From: Poteriospumella lacustris
Taxonomy: Eukaryota; Sar; Chrysophyceae; Chromulinales; Dinobryaceae
Reading direction: 5' to 3'
Length of the DNA stretch: 25,348 nucleotides
NCBI GenBank assembly: GCA_008000375.1
Contig: SMOI01000121.1
Location: 70,006-95,353 of the forward strand
Part shown: positions 7,916 through 17,427 of the stretch, one piece after another
Numbering within the stretch: position 1 is the stretch's first letter
Layout: each line of letters begins with the position of its first letter
Program-made: the position numbers and the translations under genes
The notes under the pieces: model-generated
What the model was told of the DNA's origin: nothing
Seen by the model: the letters and a program-made list of their open reading frames with translations, nothing else
The model's database searches: none

Positions 7916-8608
7916 TTAAGAATATCGTTTACTATACTCTACTAACGCCCGATTCCAATCATCTATGGTGAGGCCACTAGGCGTTCGCTGGGCGACGACA
8001 CCACGACATCGCCGTTCCACGTTAGCGCAGTGATCCCCCCAATTGCAGTCGTCGAAGAAGACCATGTCGTTGTAGTCCACGCCCGTCTCTTGGCGAAGAA
8101 TGGGAAAATGAGTGGATGCTTTGTCAGAGGATAAAGGGGGAGAACGGCCAATCTGCATGTTTCCTTCAAAGCCCTGGGGCCAGCCCTTAGCGAAAGCATC
8201 GCGCATCGTGACGCCAGGCAAGATCTCCAGTATCGTCATGGCCGTGCGGCCAATCTTGACAGCTTGTGGTGTGTCAGCAGAACTTGCAGCTGCAATTCTG
8301 ACATCGTCACCATATTTTCCCTCGAAGAGGGCCTGAAGAATCAACCGTGCGTCAGGAAACAGCTCGATTGTTTCTCTTCCCGACTTCACTCCAACGACCC
8401 CCTCTCCAGACTCGCCCAGCGGACCGTACACCTTTCGTGAGGGAATCTCCGACAATTCGTACATTTCTGGGTGCCATAGACATTGGTCCAAATCAAAGAC
8501 TATCAATTTGGGTAGTTTTGTCAGTTCTCTGGGATTTATCATTGTTCGGGAGGGGAAAACCGGCAAGATCAGAGTCAACAGAGAGAAAACAGCACTCTTA
8601 TGCATCAA
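7916..8608 (-). CDS. HAD-superfamily magnesium-dependent phosphatase-1 (MDP-1)-like protein
   Basis: Seen: 230 aa, no intron. HAD motif I is VFDLDQCLW (D39 nucleophile, D41 acid/base). Motif II is the Ser in IAAASSADTP (about 106-113). The motif III lysine is K163 in SSDKASTHF, and motif IV is MVFFDDCNWGD with D186 and D187. The THF...DMVFFDD arrangement is that of the MDP-1/acid phosphatase branch. Known: MDP-1 enzymes hydrolyse phosphate esters with Mg2+, acting on phosphotyrosine or glycated substrates in some species. The first 22 residues (MMHKSAVFSLLTLILPVFPSRT) are hydrophobic and could be a signal or targeting peptide. The next Met (MINPREL, codon at 8542) would give the usual cytosolic length starting just before KLPKLIVFDLD. 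I keep the longer frame but the start is unsure. Position 4 of motif I is Cys (DxDxC), where T or V is common. Confidence 0.88.
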   Translation of the reverse strand: MMHKSAVFSLLTLILPVFPSRTMINPRELTKLPKLIVFDLDQCLWHPEMYELSEIPSRKVYGPLGESGEGVVGVKSGRETIELFPDARLILQALFEGKYGDDVRIAAASSADTPQAVKIGRTAMTILEILPGVTMRDAFAKGWPQGFEGNMQIGRSPPLSSDKASTHFPILRQETGVDYNDMVFFDDCNWGDHCANVERRCRGVVAQRTPSGLTIDDWNRALVEYSKRYS

Positions 8609-11600
8609 ACGGAGGACAGATTATTGACAAACAGCATATTCCTTCCACCGTAATGACGTTCGAACGCAAAAATCGCGTGGTAAAGCCATGCCTTTTCATG
8701 TCTTTGGTCTTCATTACATGTATTCACATTGGTATCGTTGACCGTTGACCGTTGATTGTGGCCTGCTGAGCGTTACAATTTTCGCTGCCGTCTCGTTGGT
8801 CATGTCTGTTGGAACCGCCGAACGAATAAATGGAACAACAAACAACCAACATAGAACGAAGTTATGCCGTTGCAGCGAGCTTTGGTTCGACAGCTCTGCA
8901 AGCAGAATGCTGAATACCAAACGGATGGTAATCTGCAAACACTTTCCGCAATTGCATGTGGGAAGAGGCCAGCATTCTTCAAAGGGGGAGAGCAGTACAT
9001 GGTACATCATCATGCATGCGTGAACTGTTAGACAAGTGAAAGGTTCTCTGTGAGACGGAATGGCTCACTGACAATCACCAACCCGATAAGATGGAGCTGA
9101 TCGCTTGACCGATCATTGAGTTGGAAGACCTACCCTTGTGGTGCTGTCGTGTGTGTCGTCTGCTGCGAGTCTTCTGCTGCTGTGCCGCCTCGATGGGCAA
9201 CAACACTGCGGAATATCCTTCTCGTGCATAATGGTCCCGTCAGAAGAATGAAGAACAGACCGTTTGACGTCCTTCTCGGTGAATTCAATCGATCGCATGA
9301 GATAGCATTCGGAGGGAACTTCGATGCCAGCATCGACGGTGGCGTTGGTCAACCCGCCATACGCGCCAACTCTCGCATCTTTTGGGTGACCGCAACGTTT
9401 GGAGAAAGACCTTCGTGTATCTGCATCAGAGGATGTACCGCCACGTTTGCGACGGCCAGTCGCTATCAGGACACTCGTCGCTGCGAGCGTTTCTATCCGA
9501 CCACGTCGATAGGAAGGCAAGGTGCTTCCGACGGGTTCCGAGGATCTTTTCAAGCGACATATTGAGCAGCACAATGATTTCCATGGCCGCGGTATTGAAC
9601 TAGCCGAAGGAGAAGTACCGTCAGGAGGAGCAAGGGCACTGTGCGTCGCATCTCAGCGCGTACCAGGTGGCCTCTGCGGCAACATATGGCGTGGTTGACC
9701 TCATGCCACCTCTGCCGATCGTCATAGGATTCTGTGCTAAGCTGTACATTGGTTGGCCACTGGCCATTCCTGGCCATTCCTAGTTGTCCACAGCGAATGA
9801 CCCGGTGGATGAATTGCGTTTTACCGCGGCTTTGGGTGTTCGAAGGAGAGGGATTCGATCGGGAGAGAAGTGACATTGCTGCAGGCAGGAGCAGGTTGAT
9901 ATCAATTGGGACGGGAACAAAACCTCTGTCGAGTCCGGTCTAGGCACGAATACTTCGCGTCGACTTCGCACTACGCACTCTCCGTGAGCCTTCGTTGATC
10001 TGAAGGCCGAGACGCCGAGACCACCGGCTGCCGCCGCTGTTGCAGCTGAATCGACCGCAGTTCAACACATCTTATCACGCGTTGTCCGCATCGACATCGA
10101 TGAGAGCACCGGTCTGGGAACACATACGGGAACACACCGATTCTTATCGTCGCCGGACGGTGTCCATTCCTGCAACACGACACCGTCTCGCGGCCTTCAG
10201 ATTTCTCAGCGGCAATGCATCCTGGATGTCGCCAGAGCCCATCATTGACCATGCCTTCAGGCTCTCCATTCCATCCCCAACGAGGGGCCTGCTACTGCCT
10301 TGATGAGCTTGTCAGCTTCGTGTCGTCGATCTGCCGGCTGTGTCATTCTCCGCCTCACAGAACGACGCATCTCTCCATTAAGAACCGTTTCGGCTCGATC
10401 CAGTCACAAGCAGCGCACGTGACCACTCTCTCGTCTGCAGTGCTCGCCATTCAGTCAATTGGCGGGTGTAGGTTGGCGGCGCCCATTGGCCGCGGACCTC
10501 TCTTTCACAAGGCTACGACCGTGCGGCTGTACGGTCTGTTGCGCAACGCTCCTCCCGCATCGCCCGACCACCCTTGGCCGTTGAATTTTGTTGTACAAAA
10601 TGGGATCCAATGCAAACGCCTTATCGCAGAGCCTTTTGCTGAAGGAAGCGAGGACGTGGCTGGCGGGTGGGGAACTGAACTGCTTCGACGTGCAACCTGC
10701 CGGTAGCCCTGTCTCCCTCACCGACGCTATGCGGGCAGATCTAAGTCTCGTCCATGACAGAGGATCGTAGTATTGGCTGTATTGTTGAGTATTGGGATTG
10801 GTAGCTGCCAAGCCATGGTTGTCGTTGTCGTCGAAGTCAAGTGGAGATAGCGGAGGTGTTCGCGCCGTGATTTGCAGGTGGCGCAGTCTGGTCGAACCAG
10901 TCGCACGGCCGCCCCCGCTCACGAAGAAATGATGTATCGTCACCGCCGTGCTGTAGCCTGTCGATGATTGTGTGTTGTTTGCCGTCAACGGCTACCAAAA
11001 TGCGACATGGGCAGCATCTGTGGGCCGTCCTTTGTGCTTCGCCCCGCCGTGTCAACCCTGCCACGTTGACATTGTATGTAGTTATGGTCACTTTATTTCG
11101 TTCTAAGCAAGGTTTGATGCTTTTTGTGGATGTATTTATATGAAATACATCTTAGAAAACTTGAACGAATGGTTTCTGACCAGAGGAACGAAAGTTCTGG
11201 CCATTCTTCGGTACGAAAAAAGGCGATCGTCAGAAAATGGCACGTATTTTTCTATATAACTCTTCGTATTCGCGGCAGAAAAGTAAAATACTCAATTACA
11301 TCGAAGAATCTAAGGATATATTACATGGTAGTATGTTTTTCCAAAGTTTTCTAACTAAAATTGGTTAAATTCTGACGCATTTACGAAGCGACTGGTTTCC
11401 GAGGTCGATCGTTTCTGCTCAATGTTTGACCCCGACGATCGAACAATTCTTCGGATAATTTGGCGCATCCATCAAATTAATTCATATATAAATATAGATT
11501 AGTGAGAGTTACAGGTACAGTTCAGAAATTACGCACGCACCAAGGTCTAACGCTTGGAAAAACTGACCGACGAGGTGGAAGCCTCGGCCGTTACGGGCTT

Positions 11601-11982
11601 CTTAAAGTTCCGTGTGGAGTACTTCGCGGAAACTGCGCATATAATTACATTTTAAATAATGAAAGGAAACATTTCCTGCAATTTTTGTTCAGGAAGAGTC
11701 CCAAAAACATGAGACACGGACAGGAAACCCTTGAGGTTGGAATGACTCGTCCGGCTGGGTTGGGTGTGTCTGGGACGCTGTGCCAGCGGCTGAACGGCTG
11801 CAAACTTGCAGTTGGATTTTTCTGTGCAAAAGCGGCGGCGAGTTGAAGCGCAGCCGGCGGCGATCTTCAAGCAGCGCTCGGAGCCCAACAAAAGTGACCT
11901 CGTGCTGCCGTTATCGACCACAATTTTCGATAAATCCATCGAATTAATTTTTTGTTGTGTGGGGATCTTCATTTTTGAGAGA
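8609..11982. other. Long stretch (3.4 kb) without a supported gene
   Basis: Between the MDP-1-like gene and the BNR protein I find no frame with recognisable domains. Composition changes inside it: about 9.0-11.1 kb is near coding-like GC with overlapping frames of 80-180 codons on both strands (for example 9113-9574 and 10455-10988 on minus, 9116-9565 and 10215-10706 on plus), whereas 11.1-11.5 kb is AT-rich. Short tandem duplications such as ctggccattc x2 (9761-9780) occur. A multi-exon or decayed gene is possible but I cannot assemble one. The last few hundred bases should hold the BNR promoter and 5' UTR. Confidence 0.5.
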
Positions 11983-13131
11983 ATGCAATTTTTGGTACTT
12001 ATCGTTGTGCTCGCCTTCGTTCAGGCCGCCGTCGCTCAGACATGGCAAACGACTTCCTTTAACAAGTACACTACGTTGTTGGGTGTCCACGCCGCTTCTG
12101 GTAATGACGCTTACGGATCGGTGATGGATAACTCTGTGGGCTACGGAGTTGTGCACACGACCGACTACGCCGCCTCTGGAACCTTCTACGGACCCGCTGG
12201 TGCCATGAACATGGATGTTGCCGTCTCTGGCGATGGATCCACAGGCGCTTTGGTTGGCTTCGGTGGAGTTTTCCTTGGAACCCCTGCGAGTGCCGATTAC
12301 ACCAAAGTCTCTGGCATTCACGGCATCACGCAGAACGTGGAGGCTTTCGGTGCCTCCGGCTTCGGCGTCACCGGCCAATTTTCTTTCTCGGTCAACGACG
12401 CTGTCAATGGTGTCTGTGTCTCCTTCGATGCAGGAAAGACCTGGACTCACTCCGATATCGGCTTGGATGCTTCTCACTACTACGCTCGTTACGGTGCTTT
12501 CCCATCCGAGTCGACTTGGTTCGTCAGCTCCGGCATGTGGCCCTCCGACGCTCGCGCGGCTCCCTCGAAGCGTGACCCCACGCTCTTGTCCAAGTATATC
12601 ACCGCCCTGCCCTCTGGCAAGGTCACTCATCGCCTGGGCGAGAAGGGCACCAAGCCCAGCCTCGGCGCGAAGAAGTTCGGCGACGACAACACCACTGGAT
12701 GGTACGGCGCCGTCTCTCGCACGACCGACGGCGGTAAGACGTGGACCCAAGTGTACAACACGGATCTCTTCTACTTCAACCAGATTCACTGCGCTGACGT
12801 CAACACCTGCTTGGCTGTCGGAGAGAACGATGACGGCGCGTACGTCGTGAAGACCGCCGACGGCGGAGCGACCTGGGACGAAGTCCTCACTGCTGCCTCT
12901 GGCACTTCTCTTGTTGCCGTTCGCATGTTGTCTGCCACTGAAGCTTGGGTTTCAGGTGGCGTCCAAGCTCGCTCGGGAATGCAAGGCTACTACTACCACA
13001 CCACCGACGGCGGAAGCAGCTGGGTCCTGTCCACCGCTCCCGGCTACTCGTTTGACTTGAGCTTCAGCCAGGGCGTCGGCTACTCCGCGTACCTCACCCA
13101 ATCCTACTCCTCCATGGCTGTCTACAAATAA
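11983..13131 (+). CDS. Secreted Asp-box (BNR/Ycf48-like beta-propeller) protein
   Basis: Seen: 382 aa, no intron. Residues 1-19 (MQFLVLIVVLAFVQAAVAQ) are a clear signal peptide with an AxA-type cleavage site. Four Asp-box motifs (S/T-x-D-x-G-x-T/S-W) lie at about 148-154 (SFDAGKTW), 247-254 (TTDGGKTW), 291-298 (TADGGATW) and 341-347 (TTDGGSSW). These mark blades of a sialidase-like/Ycf48-type propeller. No further membrane segment is present, so the protein is probably secreted or lumenal. Known: Asp-boxes are structural and do not by themselves show enzyme activity. I see no sialidase Arg triad and do not propose one. The frame is open upstream to an ATG at 11806, but only the ATG at 11983 places the signal peptide at the N-terminus. 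Codon use favours C-ending codons (TCC, GGC, TAC, AAG) more than neighbouring low-GC genes, suggesting strong expression. Confidence 0.85.
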   Translation: MQFLVLIVVLAFVQAAVAQTWQTTSFNKYTTLLGVHAASGNDAYGSVMDNSVGYGVVHTTDYAASGTFYGPAGAMNMDVAVSGDGSTGALVGFGGVFLGTPASADYTKVSGIHGITQNVEAFGASGFGVTGQFSFSVNDAVNGVCVSFDAGKTWTHSDIGLDASHYYARYGAFPSESTWFVSSGMWPSDARAAPSKRDPTLLSKYITALPSGKVTHRLGEKGTKPSLGAKKFGDDNTTGWYGAVSRTTDGGKTWTQVYNTDLFYFNQIHCADVNTCLAVGENDDGAYVVKTADGGATWDEVLTAASGTSLVAVRMLSATEAWVSGGVQARSGMQGYYYHTTDGGSSWVLSTAPGYSFDLSFSQGVGYSAYLTQSYSSMAVYK

Positions 13132-13691
13132 ACGTGGACCTCAGACTGCAAGAGCTAGCGCGGGCTCTGTTGATCTCTGCGGCCATATTCCGGTGGTGGA
13201 GTATTGCTGAGGTGGTCGCGGGGTCCGCGCGTGTCCTCGCAGCCCTTCCATTACTTGGCGCTGCGTGCTTCATTGTCTTCGTCCATTATTCGTTTGTGCT
13301 GAGTTCGCTATTGCCAATCTCATTGCCTTGTTCCGGTGGAAAGCGTAGTCCGCATGTGGTGCATCCCCTCACATCTTAATTTAGTACCGCCCCGCTACGC
13401 TTCGCTACGAGTCTCTTCACGCTCTTACGATAGGCTTACCTCGCAGCAAGATGCTCCCAACACGATGTGAGCAATCACGGTCGGCAACGCGGAGCGCCGG
13501 ATGCCAGACGGGCGACGTGTCGACGTGTCGACGTGGTGTTTGTTGCGAGCTGAGGAGGACGAAAACGAAACGGGTTGCCTGACGGTGGCAGCGGTCAGAG
13601 GGCGGAGCCTTCGATGGGTGATCGATGATCGATCGCTACTGCCTCAGAAGCAAATGCATGCGTGTTTAATGCTTTACTTGCCAGTTAACCG
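13132..13691. other. Intergenic between BNR and PHD genes
   Basis: 560 nt in a same-strand gap. It should contain the 3' UTR of the BNR gene and the promoter of the PHD gene. A short tandem (cgacgtgt x2, near 13512-13535) is visible. The 81- and 64-codon open frames here show no protein features and I do not call them. Confidence 0.5.
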
Positions 13692-15707
13692 ATGAGTCGA
13701 CGAGCCGTTGATCTTGGGAACATCGTTGAGTCGAAGCGGTCGCGTAAGCCGAAGCAGTCGTGGGAACCAGAGGATCACCGGGAGATCCAGCGACCTCGGA
13801 AGAGCACTAGCAACCAAAATGCGAAGCATCCACGTCGAAACCGCAACGAGGCGGCCTCGTCTGATCATTCCAATCGATGGGAGGAGTACAAACACTTGGT
13901 CAAGAAGTTCGTCAGCGGACTGGTCAAGGAAAATCACTACCTCGAGCTCTACAGCCAATCGCAAACGCTGAAGGAAGGCGACAAGGAGCTGAAGCGCATC
14001 AAAGATAAGGTCAAAGCGTGGAAGCAAGCCATCATCAGTACCGTAACGGCCATCGAGAGCGAGTACGCCGACCACAAGCGGTGGCCGGAGCTCGGAGAGG
14101 CCGACGACGACGACATGGTCGAGGTCGCGCACATCCTCTGCTCCGCGTGCAATGGGGAGGAATGCGAGGGCAACGACATCCTGTTTTGCGACCGCACGAG
14201 CTGTCTGCGTGCCTATCATCAGCTATGTCTACAGCCGCCCATCACGCTGCAGGGCTTCGACGAGAGCCAAGACTGGTTCTGCTGGCAGTGCGAGTGCATC
14301 GACGACTGCATCGACCTGATCTCGGAGCGGCTGGGGGAAGAGTACACCTGCGCGGCGGATCTGTTCCCCGAAGTGCAGCGCGAAAGAGACGCGGAGCTGG
14401 CGGCGGGGAACACGCTGGCCGGGGCGGTCCTCGGCGACGAGGAGGACGACGTCGACGACGACGAGTACCAGCCCACCCTCGAGGAGGTCGCGGCGGAGGG
14501 AGAGGAAGAGGAAGATGCCAGTGCAGCCAGCGACGGGGAGCTGGGCGACGAGGAAGAGGATGAGGCGGCAGACGCACAAGACGGCGCGGACGACGACGAA
14601 GGAGGCGAGGGGGCCGAGGGGGCCGAGGGGAAGGAGTCGTCGCTGCTGAGTCGTCTGCAGGCACTGCACGGCGACAACGACGCAGCAGACCACCTCATGG
14701 CGTATGAGAGCGACGGAGAGGACGTGAGCGACATCGACAGCGCTCTGGACGAGGACGAGGTGGCGGGTCTGCTGGAGGACGCCGCCGGCGACCTCGGCGC
14801 CCTCCCGTTCTTCGACCGACCGTCCGACGCTGCCGGCGAAGCGATGGGGGACGATGGTGGCGAGTCTGGCGGCGTTTACCGGCGCCGGCTGCGCGACCGC
14901 TCGAAGCGCCAGGCCGCCAAAGTCGTACACATCTTCGGCGAGGACGACGTCGGCCGCCCTGTGGCCCGCGTGCACTGCGGCACGTTCGTCACCGGCACCG
15001 TCACCGCGTTCTCCTTCCTCTCCGATGACGACGCACCCGCAGGCGACGGATCGGCGTGGGCCGACCTCGACGACCGCATCGCGCAGCGCGGTCGCTGGAC
15101 GGTCGCCTACCGCGACGGGCTCGTGCGCGAGGGCCTCGCGCTAACGGACGTCCGCACCGCGCTCGAGCTGGCGCGCGAATACGAAGAGCGGCAGGAGGCC
15201 CTGCGCGCGGCCGCCAGCGGAAACACGCTGCAGTCGAAGATCTCCGCGCTGGTGCAGTCGAACGGGCAGCTGAGCGCGGAGAACGTGCTGCAGCACCGGC
15301 GCGAGAAGAAGGCCATCGACTACGTGTCGCTGAGCCTGCAGATCTTCGGCTCGCTCTACGACGAGGACGACGACCGCATCCTCGACGACGAGGCGGCGGC
15401 GCTCGGAGGGGACCGCGCCAGCGACGCGACGGCGCGGCGGCTGATGACGGCGCGGCGGTCGGGCGCAGCCGGCGCCGCCGACGACGACGAGGACGACGCC
15501 GACCCGCTGGGCCTCGCGGCGGCCGTCGAGCGCGACGAGGACTACGATTCGGACGACGCGCGGCCGCGGAGGCGCAAGCGGACGCCGGGGCGAGGCGGTG
15601 GCGGGGCGGCGGAGAAGAAGCGTCGACCGCGGCGATCGGACGGCGACGACTCCGTCGCGAAGAAGCGACGGACGACGACGCCCTCGTCAGAGCCGCCGGT
15701 CGGGTAG
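13692..15707 (+). CDS. PHD-finger nuclear protein, HAT3.1/PRHA-type, without homeodomain
   Basis: Seen: 671 aa, no intron. A basic N-terminus is followed by a helical segment (about 62-130). Next is a C4HC3 PHD finger with C150, C153, C166, C171, H176, C179, C197 and C200, including AYHQLCLQPP and DWFCWQC. The finger continues into CIDDCIDLISERLGEEY and a DDDEYQP acidic stretch. This order matches the PHD region of plant HAT3.1/PRHA proteins. Known: PHD fingers read histone H3 tails. Residues about 250-360 are strongly acidic. About 411-490 (GEDDVGRPVARVHCGTFVTG through RWTVAYRDGL) resemble a Tudor-like chromatin module. IDYVSLSLQIFGSLYDEDDD (542-561) recalls the post-PHD segment of HAT3.1. 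The C-terminus (RRRKRTPGR, EKKRRPRR, KKRR) is a likely nuclear localisation signal. No homeodomain is seen. Role inferred: chromatin or transcription regulator. It is convergent with SSL1, 127 nt apart. Confidence 0.85.
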   Translation: MSRRAVDLGNIVESKRSRKPKQSWEPEDHREIQRPRKSTSNQNAKHPRRNRNEAASSDHSNRWEEYKHLVKKFVSGLVKENHYLELYSQSQTLKEGDKELKRIKDKVKAWKQAIISTVTAIESEYADHKRWPELGEADDDDMVEVAHILCSACNGEECEGNDILFCDRTSCLRAYHQLCLQPPITLQGFDESQDWFCWQCECIDDCIDLISERLGEEYTCAADLFPEVQRERDAELAAGNTLAGAVLGDEEDDVDDDEYQPTLEEVAAEGEEEEDASAASDGELGDEEEDEAADAQDGADDDEGGEGAEGAEGKESSLLSRLQALHGDNDAADHLMAYESDGEDVSDIDSALDEDEVAGLLEDAAGDLGALPFFDRPSDAAGEAMGDDGGESGGVYRRRLRDRSKRQAAKVVHIFGEDDVGRPVARVHCGTFVTGTVTAFSFLSDDDAPAGDGSAWADLDDRIAQRGRWTVAYRDGLVREGLALTDVRTALELAREYEERQEALRAAASGNTLQSKISALVQSNGQLSAENVLQHRREKKAIDYVSLSLQIFGSLYDEDDDRILDDEAAALGGDRASDATARRLMTARRSGAAGAADDDEDDADPLGLAAAVERDEDYDSDDARPRRRKRTPGRGGGGAAEKKRRPRRSDGDDSVAKKRRTTTPSSEPPVG

Positions 15708-15834
15708 AGGAGCGGTAGCGTAGCGTGGCGCGGTGGGTGTAAACTGCGTGTGCAATGAGTGATCAGTGTTACAGCGGGGCGGGGGCGGTGACTATGTACA
15801 GCGGACGGCGGGCGGCGGGCGGCGGGCGGGCCGC

Positions 15835-17427
15835 TCAGAAGGGGCAGCCGGGGCAGTTGTGCAGCGCGTCGTGCACGAAGATGTCGCAGTCGATGCAGAA
15901 GAGGCGGCGGCAGCGCGGGCACTGGAACAGGATCTTGTCGGTGCTGGCCGCGCCCGAGGCGTCGGTCGGCGCCGCGACCTCCGTCGCCGGGCGCAGCGAC
16001 GCCGCGCAGCCGTAGCAGTGGTCGGCGTGCAGCGAGATCGCCGCGGTCGCCGCGGGCGGTGAGAGCGTCGCGGCGCGCAGGGCGCTGGAGGACGGCGGCA
16101 GAAGCGCGACCAGTTGGCAGCTGACGACCGCGTCGTTGAGGCGGCGCCGCTTCGTTGCCGCGCGGGCGTCGTCGCCGGCCGGCGGCTGCGCGTCGTCGTC
16201 GCCCTCGTCCTCGTCGTCGGTGTAGTACGTCTCCACATCCACCGCCACGCGCTCCGCCACGAGGACGACGTCGGGGAGGTCTGGGGGCAGGCCGTGCGCA
16301 TCCAGCGTCGGCGTCGGTGGGGCGGCCGCGGCCGCGGCGGTGCCGGGCTCGGCCTTGACGACGACCTCCGCGGCGGCTTCGACCTTCGGGACGCGCGCCT
16401 GCAGCTGCCGCCGCGTCATCAGCTTCACTTGGAACTCGGCGAAGGCCGGCACGGGGAACAGGTGGTGGAAGGAGCGCGCGATGTGCGACGAGGAGTTCAG
16501 CTGCAGCTGGCAGACGGCGCACTTCGTCGGGATGTCCGACGCGCGCGTGTAGCAGCGCGGGCAGTGGTAGCCCACGGCGAACCGGCCCAGGTGCTTGCCC
16601 TCGTAGCCCAGCAGCCGGTGATCGCTGAACGACAAGCGCGGGAAGCCCATGCGGATGAATTCGGTGTAGCGCGGCGCGGCGGCGGCGTCGGGCGCGGCCA
16701 TCAGGTCGGCGGGCGGCACCGTGTGCTTCTGCAGCAGCTCGGACAGGTGCGCGGCGTCCATCGCCACGTTGAAGGAGCCGCCTGTCAGCTCCGCGAGCTG
16801 GCGACAAATGAAGATCTCCGCCGTCGTGGTGATGACGGAGATGCGCAGCTTGGCGAGGCGCGCCTTCTGCACCGTCTGGAAGATGTCGCCGGCGTCGCAG
16901 GACGACAGCGAGTTGAAGACGACCAGCAGCTCGCGGTGGCCGTAGTTGGGGATGTGGCGCAGCAGCTTCATCGCCAGGAGGATGCAGGACTCTAGCGACG
17001 CCAAGTCGTGTGCGTAGTGCACCTTGCGCAGGTGGTCGATGTGCGAGCGCGCGTTGCCGGACAAGTCCGAGCACTTCTCCGCCTTGCGGTCGCGAGTGAG
17101 GATCACCGCGAGCTGCGAAATGGGGTTCTGGTCGTAGTAGTCGTCGACAAACTTCTGCAGCGCCGCAGAGGTCGCTTCGATGCGAGAGGGGCGGTAGTCG
17201 GTCTCCAGCGCCGACTCGGAGCAGTCCAAGGCGACGACGAGATAGCGAATGATGCCCCGTCGGATGGACTTCGACAAGCGCTTCTGCTGCCTATTGCGGT
17301 GCAGTCGCTCTCGGTCGGATATGGCGACCGAGATGAGGTTGCCGTGCTCGTCTTCCTGTACGGCGTCCCACGTGGCGTTGATGCCCTGTTCCCAGCGATA
17401 CACTGGGCCCCCGTCCATCTCTTGCAA
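15835..17427 (-). CDS. SSL1: TFIIH core subunit SSL1/p44 (GTF2H2) with enlarged C-terminal linker
   Basis: Seen: 530 aa, no intron. The N-terminal part has RYLVVALDCSESALETDYRP (61-80) opening a von Willebrand A fold (about 60-240) with family blocks QNPISQLAVILTRD, HRELLVVFNSLSSCD and ISVITTTAEIFICRQLAELT. A first zinc site follows (YHCPRC, C289/C292; CAVC, C303/C306). FHHLFPVPAF (about 320-329) is the conserved linker. The C-terminal C4C4 RING-like finger comprises CYGC (471-474), CPRC (503-506), FCIDCDIFVHD (510-520) and CPGC (525-528). Known: p44 stimulates the XPD helicase within TFIIH during transcription initiation and nucleotide-excision repair. The family is normally about 400 aa. 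The extra length is a low-complexity Ala/Pro/acidic insertion at about 333-470, between linker and finger. Head to head with the androglobin-like gene, so they may share a promoter region. Confidence 0.95.
   Translation of the reverse strand: MQEMDGGPVYRWEQGINATWDAVQEDEHGNLISVAISDRERLHRNRQQKRLSKSIRRGIIRYLVVALDCSESALETDYRPSRIEATSAALQKFVDDYYDQNPISQLAVILTRDRKAEKCSDLSGNARSHIDHLRKVHYAHDLASLESCILLAMKLLRHIPNYGHRELLVVFNSLSSCDAGDIFQTVQKARLAKLRISVITTTAEIFICRQLAELTGGSFNVAMDAAHLSELLQKHTVPPADLMAAPDAAAAPRYTEFIRMGFPRLSFSDHRLLGYEGKHLGRFAVGYHCPRCYTRASDIPTKCAVCQLQLNSSSHIARSFHHLFPVPAFAEFQVKLMTRRQLQARVPKVEAAAEVVVKAEPGTAAAAAAPPTPTLDAHGLPPDLPDVVLVAERVAVDVETYYTDDEDEGDDDAQPPAGDDARAATKRRRLNDAVVSCQLVALLPPSSSALRAATLSPPAATAAISLHADHCYGCAASLRPATEVAAPTDASGAASTDKILFQCPRCRRLFCIDCDIFVHDALHNCPGCPF

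Noticed and set aside
9113-9574. Overlapping frames of about 150 codons on both strands
   Set aside because: Neither strand shows family motifs, a clear start context or continuation by convincing splice sites, so I cannot choose one as a gene.
10455-10988. 177-codon minus-strand frame and overlapping 163-codon plus-strand frame
   Set aside because: No recognisable domain, and both frames look equally plausible, so neither is supported.
11806-11982. 59-residue upstream extension of the BNR protein
   Set aside because: It would bury the signal peptide. The ATG at 11983 gives a typical secretory N-terminus.
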